Source of the DNA: an uncultured Prevotellaceae bacterium
GTDB taxonomy: Bacteria > Bacteroidota > Bacteroidia > Bacteroidales > Bacteroidaceae
DNA length: 38,867 nt
Reading direction: 5' to 3'
NCBI GenBank assembly: GCA_900320845.1
Contig: ONTS01000022.1
Span: 1-38,867 of the forward strand
Part shown: positions 33,051 through 38,867 of the stretch, piece after piece
Layout: every line of letters starts with the position of its first letter
Numbering within the stretch: position 1 is the first letter of the stretch
Made by a program: the position numbers and the translations under genes
Notes under the pieces: model-generated
The model's database searches: none
The model's input: the letters and a program-made list of their open reading frames with translations, nothing else
What the model was told of the DNA's origin: nothing

Positions 33051-34082
33051 ATGGCAGCAAAAAAGAGCACTACCTACACCAGCGTGATGACAGCACTCGA
33101 CAAGCAACAATACCTGCCCGTCTATCTGCTGAAGGGCGACGAGCCCTACTTCATAGACCGCATTGCCGACTACATCGTCGAAAATGTGCTCGACGACGTG
33201 GAACAGGACTTCAACCAGCAGGTGGTATACGGTGCCGACTACACCGCCGCACAGATTGCAGACATGGCGCGTCAGCTGCCCATGATGGCACAACACCGCG
33301 TGGTAGTGGTACGCGAAGCACAGAACATCAAGAACTGGGAACCGTTAGCTGACTACTTAGACCATCCCGCTCCAGCCACACTCCTCGTGCTGTGCTGCAA
33401 GGACAAGCCCGGCACAGGCACCGGAAAGAAGACGGGATGGATTAAGGTGCAGCGGCTCGCCGACGAGAAAGGCGTATGCTTCGACAGCAAAAAGCGCTAC
33501 GACAAGGACATACCACCCTTCATAGAGCAGTACCTCAGCGAACAAAACATCAAAATAGAACACGCCGCCACTCAGCTCATAACAGACCATATAGGCACCG
33601 ACCTGACACGCATCACGTCGGAACTGGACAAACTCGTCGGTACATTGCACGACGAAAAGAACATTACTGTGCAGATGGTGGCAGACAATATCGGCATCAA
33701 CCGCGAGTACAACGTCTTCGAACTGCGCAAAGCCATCGTACAACACAACGTACTGCAGACCAACAAGATCTGGAAATACTTTGAGAACAACGACCCCTCC
33801 CGCCACTTCATGATTCTCATCCCTATCCTCTTCACCTACTTCGAGACACTATTCATAGCCCACTTTGCCCCCGACAAGCGCAACCTGCAGAGCTACCTGG
33901 GACTGAAGTCGCCCTGGCAGGTCAACGAATACAGCGAAGGCATGCGCTACTACAGACCCAAGAAGACCCTCGGCATACTCCACAAGCTGCACGAGACCGC
34001 CGCACGAGGTAACGGCATCGACAACCGCTCGGCAACACACGGCGACCTCATGCGCGAACTGCTATTCTACATTCTACACTGA
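33051..34082 (+). CDS. holA: DNA polymerase III subunit delta
   Basis: A 343-residue protein from ATG at 33051 (MAAKKSTTYTSVMTALDKQQ). LPVYLLKGDEPYFIDRIADY is the typical opening of delta, followed by QVVYGADYTAAQIADMARQL and PMMAQHRVVVVREAQNIKNW of the AAA+-like first domain, and NIGINREYNVFELRKAIVQH at the start of the C-terminal collar. No Walker A is expected in delta and none is seen. Delta opens the beta sliding clamp within the clamp loader. The gene continues after 32 bp into a secreted protein gene on the same strand. Confidence 0.92.
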   Translation: MAAKKSTTYTSVMTALDKQQYLPVYLLKGDEPYFIDRIADYIVENVLDDVEQDFNQQVVYGADYTAAQIADMARQLPMMAQHRVVVVREAQNIKNWEPLADYLDHPAPATLLVLCCKDKPGTGTGKKTGWIKVQRLADEKGVCFDSKKRYDKDIPPFIEQYLSEQNIKIEHAATQLITDHIGTDLTRITSELDKLVGTLHDEKNITVQMVADNIGINREYNVFELRKAIVQHNVLQTNKIWKYFENNDPSRHFMILIPILFTYFETLFIAHFAPDKRNLQSYLGLKSPWQVNEYSEGMRYYRPKKTLGILHKLHETAARGNGIDNRSATHGDLMRELLFYILH

Positions 34083-34114
34083 CAGCACAACATCACTAAA
34101 CAAAACATAACGTC

Positions 34115-34789
34115 ATGAAAGCTACACGACTACTCACCACCGCCCTCGCAGCATGGCTCTGCTGCTCCACACTCCACGCACAGGAGGCTTATCCAGCCGA
34201 GATGTTCTCCGCAGAGATGGCATGCCCGGTGACATACACGGGAGCACGCCCCACCATCAGCGACTTCGTTACAGCCTACTTCAGCAGCGACGACGGATAT
34301 CCAGAGATATTGGGCGACTGCATGTTGGCATGGAACGCCTACAAACAAGGCAAGAAACTGGCGAAAGGCTCTGCTATCCTACTCGACACCAAAAACGGAT
34401 ACATGCGATATACGCAGAACCTGCGCAAAGCCTACGGCACCGACTGGTCCGACAAGGATGTATACCACATGGATATGTGCTACTGGAACTGCGCCGACAA
34501 CAGGCACAAAGTGTTCGCCGTTGCCCTCTACGGCATGGAACACGGCAAGTATGTTGACGGACAGTATGGCGGCATGACACTCTTCATCTACGACAACGAC
34601 ACACGCAATATGTATCAGGTATCAACAGACGACATGGGAATCAACTTCGACTACACCCCCCAAGGCGAGACCTATCCCGTACACGTTGTCAAACTGCCAC
34701 GCACGGGCAAAGACATCATCCACGAAATATACTATGGCAGCAACAAAACCGTGCGAAAACACATCTGGGACGGCATGCGCTTCAAGTAA
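34115..34789 (+). CDS. Secreted protein of unknown function
   Basis: A 224-residue protein that I do not recognise. Residues 1-22 are a Sec signal peptide (MKATRLLTTALAAWLCCSTL, cleavage near LHA-QEA), so it should be periplasmic or secreted; no lipobox Cys is suitably placed. The mature part has no repeats or membrane helix. Recognisable stretches are GDCMLAWNAYKQGKKL, DMCYWNCADNRHKVFAVALY and MTLFIYDNDTRNMYQV, which suggest a beta-rich fold. It is probably co-transcribed with holA (gap 32 bp), although no functional link is visible. Confidence 0.75.
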   Translation: MKATRLLTTALAAWLCCSTLHAQEAYPAEMFSAEMACPVTYTGARPTISDFVTAYFSSDDGYPEILGDCMLAWNAYKQGKKLAKGSAILLDTKNGYMRYTQNLRKAYGTDWSDKDVYHMDMCYWNCADNRHKVFAVALYGMEHGKYVDGQYGGMTLFIYDNDTRNMYQVSTDDMGINFDYTPQGETYPVHVVKLPRTGKDIIHEIYYGSNKTVRKHIWDGMRFK

Positions 34790-34841
34790 CAACAATCCAC
34801 TCCAAGATGCAAGTAAGTAGCCACTAACAGGTTAGGCATAT

Positions 34842-35110
34842 CCATTGTCCGTGTCCGGCGAAGTGCCTTGCACCGTAGTCCATCCAGTCCAAACCGTTCT
34901 TCCTGTCCAATTCCTTGCCGTTGTATCGGTACGGCTGGTTGGCAGGATAGGATGAAGAAGGAGTGGCGATGGAGGAACTGCTTGCCATCAAGCCGCCGTA
35001 GGGATAGTAGCTGTTCATCTGCTCGATGTTGCCTTGTGAGTCAGTAACGACTCTCACGCTACCGAGGTGATCTGTGAAGTAAAAGTGATATTCGGGACAG
35101 GAAATGTTGG
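34842..35110 (-). pseudogene. Truncated RHS core copy C
   Basis: Encodes EYHFYFTDHLGSVRVVTD, YYPYGGLMASSSS, YRYNGKELDRKNGLDWMDYG and ARHFAGHGQW in one frame, the conserved RHS 3' core. The similarity to copies A and B stops abruptly on both sides: the DPLAEKYYDWSPYVY end and everything after it are missing (the frame closes as ICLTC), and the N-terminal part is replaced by sequence joined to the end of the immunity gene. The open frame runs from 35231, but its first 40 residues are not RHS. It has no toxin tip. Confidence 0.75.
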
Positions 35111-35196
35111 CTATAAAACCGTATGCGGTGGTGTGTTCGTAGCCATATTGTGTTTCCTCTTCACCCCCCTGCGCTTCTGCATGGAGATATTCGATC

Positions 35197-35649
35197 TTAT
35201 TTATAACTAAATATTTGCAATATTTTCCCATTGTCTTTTCGAAAATTGACTCTTTGAGATGATGAGTGATAGTAATATGGTATACTTATATAAATCTTTT
35301 CGAGAAATTCAGACAATATTACACATGGGTGTGTCGTATAAACCGACCAAATGGTATCATTAATAAGTTCGACATTTAAAATCATGGAATCAATTCTTTC
35401 CTTACCATATCTTATGGAAAGTAAGACTTTTCCATAGACATATGCATCAGAATCTTTTAATATAGGAATATCATTTGGCATATTCTCATCCATTTCAATG
35501 TTATATGTAGAATCAACAATATTTCCACGGTATATATATGTATATGACGTATGATTGTTCTTATGATAAAGTGAAATGAACAATCCAATTACTACTATAA
35601 GTAATAAACCGAATAAACCATATAATAGCCTATGTCTATTTTGTTCCAT
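35197..35649 (-). CDS. Membrane-anchored NTF2-fold-type immunity protein
   Basis: A 150-residue low-GC protein. Residues 8-27 are one hydrophobic helix, so the rest should face the periplasm. The domain after it, DAYVYGKVLLSIRYGKERID (68-87), VELINDTIWSVY (93-104), then a short Ser-rich loop and RKDNGKILQIF, follows the pattern of NTF2-fold immunity proteins, in which a helix ending I-Y-G is followed by a W-x-V strand and a final dG-x-IL strand. It overlaps the end of the DUF4329-like tip gene by 14 bp, the usual place for cognate immunity. I infer that it neutralises that tip. Its last codons run into the joint with RHS copy C. Confidence 0.75.
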   Translation of the reverse strand: MEQNRHRLLYGLFGLLLIVVIGLFISLYHKNNHTSYTYIYRGNIVDSTYNIEMDENMPNDIPILKDSDAYVYGKVLLSIRYGKERIDSMILNVELINDTIWSVYTTHPCVILSEFLEKIYISIPYYYHSSSQRVNFRKDNGKILQIFSYK

Positions 35650-37039
35650 TAGATAAAAGCTTCAAAATGTTTAACATCATTACATAACTATTTCTTATGG
35701 TTATCTTTTGGCGTTCGATATTGGCATTGTTGTTATTTTCTCTGTTAGGGTGGTTAACGTCACTAGGTAGTTCTTTGCTAATGACAGAAATATTATTATC
35801 ACTATAACGATATTTTTGTAAAACACCATTTGGTGAAGCAAGAAACATATCTATTTTCAAAGAATTAGCAATACCCAAATCGTTATCATGACGTAAAACT
35901 TTTTTTCTTTGATTTTGAACAATTATATTTTCATTTCTATCCCTAATCCCAGAGAATTCATCATTCCAACTATCATTATCGTATGCACCATGGGTATGAA
36001 CAATTGCAACAACATTTTTAGAAATATTTTTAGGAAATCTAACAGAATGCTTCCCTCCTTTAAATGCAGGTGTGTATGTATAGCCTATTTCTCCCTTTTC
36101 GTTCTTTACTTTGACAATGTATGACAACATCTCTCGATCTTCTCGAATAGAGTTGTCATTATAGAACATTCCAAAATCTAATGCAGCAGCATTAGCAGTC
36201 CTAAAGAAATCTCCAGGTTTTATTTGTCTCCCATCCGGATCCACATACTTCATCGGATTGCCGATGCAATACACATACGGGCTCCAGTCGTAGTATTTCT
36301 CCGCCAAGGGGTCAAGGCTTGTCCATTGTCCGTGCCCTGCGAAGTGCCTTGCGCCATAATCTAACCAATCAAGTCCGTTTTTCCTGTCTAACTCCTTTCC
36401 GTTGTAGCGGTTAGGTTGATTGGCTCCAACATTCGCTTGCGATACGGGATTGGCAATCGTGCTGCTGCTCGCCATCAGGCCGCCGTATGGGTAGTAGTTG
36501 TTAGTCTGCTCGATGTTTCCCTGTGCATCTGTGACGACGCGGACGCTGCCCAAGTGGTCGGTGAAGTAAAAATGATACTGCGGCTTGTGGATATTGGCTA
36601 TGGTCACCTCGTTCACCGTGGTGTCAGGGAAAGTGATGTATCCCCCGTCAAAGAGGATACGGCTCAGCTTGCCGTTTTCATATACGTAGTTGCCGCAGTA
36701 GTCTGTGACTGTCAACTCATAAGGCAGGTACTCCGCCGGAGCGTCGCCGGTGCTTCTTGGCCGTTTCGGCGAGCCGCTTGCTTCTTCCGCGTCGGATATA
36801 GCCGGCGGGGCCGCCTGCTCCATCTCCTGAGGCATCATGACAGCGGCAGGACCGTTCAGACCCGGAAAGTCCGGTGCCGGCATCTCGACTCCCGGTTCGT
36901 CTAACACCCCGGCATCGTCCAGAAGCTCCTGCCCGGGGTTGAATACGCCCGTCGTCATCACCTTATGCTCCACACGCAGCTTACGTCCCGTGGCATCGTA
37001 GGTGTAACGCGTGGTGCTTCCGTCAGTGAAGGTAATCAT
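35636..37039 (-). CDS. RHS core segment with DUF4329-like toxin tip (copy A)
   Basis: 467 residues from ATG at 37039 (MITFTDGSTTRYTYDATGRK); a TTG at 37048 would add three. Residues of about 1-265 are RHS core: an Ala/Pro/Glu-rich stretch (60-105), TDHLGSVRVVTDAQGNIEQ (160-178), KELDRKNGLDWLDYGARHFA (215-234) and DPLAEKYYDWSPYVYCIGNP (243-262), ending at the PDG junction. From about 268 on the sequence is AT-rich and variable: a tip with AAALDFGMFYND, IGYTYTPAFKGGK, VVAIVHTHGAYDND (HTHG about 348-351), DEFSGIRD and FLASPNGVLQKYRY, which match DUF4329, a JAB/MPN-like putative metallopeptidase fold. The protein lacks the large N-terminal RHS shell and any secretion signal, so it is an orphan tip cassette that would gain function by recombination with a full-length rhs gene. 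An immunity gene overlaps its end. Confidence 0.78.
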   Translation of the reverse strand: MITFTDGSTTRYTYDATGRKLRVEHKVMTTGVFNPGQELLDDAGVLDEPGVEMPAPDFPGLNGPAAVMMPQEMEQAAPPAISDAEEASGSPKRPRSTGDAPAEYLPYELTVTDYCGNYVYENGKLSRILFDGGYITFPDTTVNEVTIANIHKPQYHFYFTDHLGSVRVVTDAQGNIEQTNNYYPYGGLMASSSTIANPVSQANVGANQPNRYNGKELDRKNGLDWLDYGARHFAGHGQWTSLDPLAEKYYDWSPYVYCIGNPMKYVDPDGRQIKPGDFFRTANAAALDFGMFYNDNSIREDREMLSYIVKVKNEKGEIGYTYTPAFKGGKHSVRFPKNISKNVVAIVHTHGAYDNDSWNDEFSGIRDRNENIIVQNQRKKVLRHDNDLGIANSLKIDMFLASPNGVLQKYRYSDNNISVISKELPSDVNHPNRENNNNANIERQKITIRNSYVMMLNILKLLSNGTK

Positions 37040-37040
37040 A
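36235..37040 (-). repeat. RHS core direct repeat, copy A
   Basis: About 750 bp or more nearly identical to 38188-38867 (same strand), covering the conserved RHS core up to the PDG junction. Similarity stops at about 36235, where the tip begins, and at about 37040, where the upstream immunity gene ends. Confidence 0.85.
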
Positions 37041-37592
37041 ATGGACAAAAATATGATTAGAAGGATTCTCTATTTTGGGTCTTGCAACCTCCATATAATA
37101 ATTTTCTATCGATTTTGGCTGTTTATCTAGAGGAATGTCAATACGAGAAAACATTTCATTTAACAGTTTATAAGCTTTAGTGTTCTTATTAAGAAAATTA
37201 AGGTGTAACCCAAAAATTTGTGGCGCATGCCTTGATGGTATGAAAACATCAATCTTTAACGTCTTATCTATGATTGTAATTTTTATGTTGCCATAGTTCA
37301 AATTATCTAAAGGTTCATATTGTTTAATAGTATCCGCAATTACAGATAGTACCAACTTATTGAATAGTTCTCTCGAAATTGACGAATAAGTAGATGTGAT
37401 GCCAAAAGGGAAACTATCACGCGAAAAGGTTGCAACATTAATAAGATCTTTAGATGGGTTGTGTCCAACAATAAGTTGAACTGTAGTAATAGGCTTATCT
37501 TCTATACCCCAATGCCTGTAAATAATTTTTTGTTGGGCACAGGTAATGCTCCAGAAAAGTGTGAATAGAACCACAAAAAATAATGTCCTCAT
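37023..37592 (-). CDS. Secreted candidate immunity protein of the unknown RHS tip
   Basis: A 189-residue low-GC protein with a Sec signal peptide (MRTLFFVVLFTLFWSITCAQ, cleavage near TCA-QQ). I do not recognise the mature domain; it is rich in Ile, Asn and Lys, with ITTVQLIVGHNPSKDL, NIKITIIDKTLKIDVFIPSR and a final HIFVHYDYLH. Its start overlaps the stop of the unknown tip gene by 4 bp (ATGA), so the two are coupled and I infer toxin-immunity pairing. A periplasmic immunity protein implies a toxin that acts in the periplasm. Its last codons overlap the first codons of RHS copy A, which is where the recombination joint lies. Confidence 0.65.
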   Translation of the reverse strand: MRTLFFVVLFTLFWSITCAQQKIIYRHWGIEDKPITTVQLIVGHNPSKDLINVATFSRDSFPFGITSTYSSISRELFNKLVLSVIADTIKQYEPLDNLNYGNIKITIIDKTLKIDVFIPSRHAPQIFGLHLNFLNKNTKAYKLLNEMFSRIDIPLDKQPKSIENYYMEVARPKIENPSNHIFVHYDYLH

Positions 37593-38341
37593 TTCCCATT
37601 TAATTGATTTACAACCATTTTTTGAAAAGCCGAAGGATTTGTTATATATTGAATGGCTTTTAGTCTTATTTGTTCATTGTCTATCGTAAATCCGTAGCTG
37701 ATAGTCCGTTGAATATTATAACCTTTTTTTGTTTGCTCAACAAAAGACAATTCAGCGGACCATTCCTGATTACTTTTACAATTCCTATAGGGACCATCTT
37801 CAAAAATCCATTTTTCACCCATATGATTTCGTTGAGATTCTAGTTCTTCACAAGAGAAATAAAATGGATAGTCTTTTTCTTTTGCATCAACATATTGGGG
37901 CAGTATTATATCATCAGACAATTCATTTTCTGGAAAACTAACACTAAGATTTTGCAACCAATTACCTTTTGTGTAATCATTACCATAATCTAGCCCGACA
38001 ACAATTTCAACTCCTAAGGCTTTTATCACATCATTTTCTTTAGAGGTAAGCTCGTAGCGCTTTATAATCAATCCTTGGTATCTCTCGCCAATGTACTTTT
38101 CATCATCTGACAAATCTGATTGGGATTTTACACTCTCCTTCCACATAATGTTCCCAGAAGAAGTTTCGTACCAATCCATTCCATTAGGGTCAATATATCT
38201 CATCGGATTTCCTACACAATACACATACGGGCTCCAGTCGTAATACTTCTCTGCCAAGGGGTCTGGACTTGTCCATTGTCCGTGCCCGGCGAAGTGCCTT
38301 GCGCCGTAGTCCATCCAATCCAAACCGTTCTTGCGGTCCAA
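37589..38341 (-). CDS. RHS tip of unknown toxin family (copy B tip)
   Basis: An open frame of 250 residues. Residues 1-54 are the end of the RHS core (MDYGARHFAGHGQWTSPDPL, then EKYYDWSPYVYCVGNPMRYI and DPNG). After the junction comes an AT-rich tip of about 196 residues beginning MDWYETSSGNIMWKES, a linker common in Bacteroidetes RHS tips, then a domain I cannot place (GERYQGLIIKRYEL, FYFSCEELESQRNHMGEKW, NIQRTISYGFTIDNEQIRLK). No HxH, HNH or other nuclease motif is evident. The frame has only TTG at its head and is out of phase with the RHS core just upstream, because of a 1-nt deletion near 38374. As it stands the tip is cut off from its core. Confidence 0.6.
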   Translation of the reverse strand: MDRKNGLDWMDYGARHFAGHGQWTSPDPLAEKYYDWSPYVYCVGNPMRYIDPNGMDWYETSSGNIMWKESVKSQSDLSDDEKYIGERYQGLIIKRYELTSKENDVIKALGVEIVVGLDYGNDYTKGNWLQNLSVSFPENELSDDIILPQYVDAKEKDYPFYFSCEELESQRNHMGEKWIFEDGPYRNCKSNQEWSAELSFVEQTKKGYNIQRTISYGFTIDNEQIRLKAIQYITNPSAFQKMVVNQLNGK

Positions 38342-38867
38342 TTCCTTGCCGTTGTATCGGTACGGCTGGTTGCGGGATAGGACGAGGACGGTGAGGCGAT
38401 GGAGGAACTGCTTGCCATCAGTCCTCCGTAGGGGTAGTAGTTGTTTACCTGCTCGATGTTTCCCTGTGCATCTGTGACGACGCGGACGCTGCCCAAGTGG
38501 TCGGTGAAATAGTAATGGTACTGCGGCTTGTTGATATTGGCTATGGTCACCTCGTTCACCGTGGTGTCAGGGAAAGTGATGTATCCCCCGTCAAAGAGGA
38601 TACGGCTCAGCTTTCCATTCTCGTAGATGAAGTTTCCACAGTAGTCTGTGACGGTCAACTCATAAGGCAGGTACTCCGCCGGGGCATCGCCGGTGCTTCT
38701 TGGCCGTTTCGGCGAGCCGCTTGCTTCTTCCGCGGCGGATATCTCCGGCGGGGCCGCCTGCTCCATCTCCTGAGGCATCATGACAGCGGCAGGACCGTTC
38801 AGACCCGGAAAGTCCGGTGCCGGCATCTCGACTCCCGGCTCGTCTAACACCCCGGCATCGTCCAGAA
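38188..38867 (-). repeat. RHS core direct repeat, copy B
   Basis: The counterpart of 36235-37040 at high identity on the same strand; continues past the window end. Copy C at 34842-35110 is a third, shorter copy. Confidence 0.85.
38375..38867 (-). pseudogene. RHS core copy B, frameshifted and running off the window
   Basis: The frame open to the window edge reads the RHS core: PDFPGLNGPAAVMMPQEMEQ, YITFPDTTVNEVTIANINK and TDHLGSVRVVTDAQGNIEQV, then SSSSIASPSSSYPA, where it leaves the RHS frame (next residues TSRTDTT instead of NQPYRYN). Comparison with copy C shows GGTTGGCAGGAT there against GGTTGCGGGAT here on the plus strand, a net loss of one base at about 38372-38377. Downstream of it the RHS core and tip continue in the other frame. 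The rest of the gene lies beyond the window, so it could be the end of a full-length rhs gene. Confidence 0.75.

Noticed and set aside
1-38867. CRISPR array, complete insertion sequence or integrase
   Set aside because: I found no regularly spaced repeats, transposase or integrase motifs. The only repeats are RHS cores, the CGTTNN arrays and single hairpins.
746-38867. Inversion of the whole middle of the window between the oppositely oriented RHS parts
   Set aside because: The left scrap is under 100 bp and does not match the core segments at the right end closely enough to serve as a recombination substrate.

Overview
The window looks like a chromosomal segment of a Bacteroidales bacterium, most likely Prevotella/Segatella-like. 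Support comes from repeated Bacteroidetes-type promoters (TTTG, 19-20 bp, TAnnTTTG), a near absence of Shine-Dalgarno sites, a fimbrillin-type lipoprotein with a BACON-like domain, a ComEC without the metallo-beta-lactamase domain, an indole-type tryptophanase, and RHS proteins of the Bacteroidetes form. All names come from reading the translated sequence; no database search was run.

Layout. 1-1020 (+): a low-GC lipoprotein, then an RHS scrap fused out of frame to the C-terminal end of a small membrane protein. 1100-3900 (-): tRNA-Lys(TTT), a fimbrillin-like lipoprotein with a repetitive tail resembling YadA-type heads, and a small acidic protein. 3960-6100 (+): a BASS-type transporter and a CapA-like lipoprotein. 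6390-7770 (-): a LUD protein and a Nudix hydrolase. 7920-9500 (+): a small VanZ-like membrane protein overlapping a membrane-anchored CbbX-like AAA+ ATPase. 9576-11870 (-): ComEC and an XRE regulator. 11900-13300: a mostly gene-free AT-rich stretch with one possible 56-residue ORF, a terminator and a 30-bp-arm hairpin. 13320-24850 (-): a 12-gene surface polysaccharide operon (acetyltransferases, flippase, polymerase, six glycosyltransferase-fold families including an Alg13/Alg14 pair, a nucleotidyltransferase-fold protein). 25125-26830 (-): aroC and a SlyD-like FKBP, separated by a hexanucleotide repeat that also occurs inside aroC. 27128-28507 (+): tryptophanase. 28730-32211 (-): cupin, MBOAT O-acyltransferase and SGNH protein. 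32504-34789: divergent HsdR_N-like nuclease-fold protein and holA, then a secreted protein.

34824-38867 (-): an RHS tip array. Three copies of the RHS 3' core alternate with two toxin-tip/immunity pairs. One tip is DUF4329-like (HTHG motif) with an NTF2-fold-type immunity protein. The other tip is of unknown family, lies behind a 1-nt frameshift, and overlaps by 4 bp a secreted candidate immunity gene. The long core repeats are natural substrates for tip exchange by recombination.

The most promising items for new biology are the unknown tip/immunity pair, the fimbrillin with a YadA-like tail, the membrane-anchored AAA+ ATPase with its overlapping partner, the mobile-looking AACGNN repeat in and beside aroC, and the long hairpin plus small ORF between the XRE gene and the polysaccharide operon.
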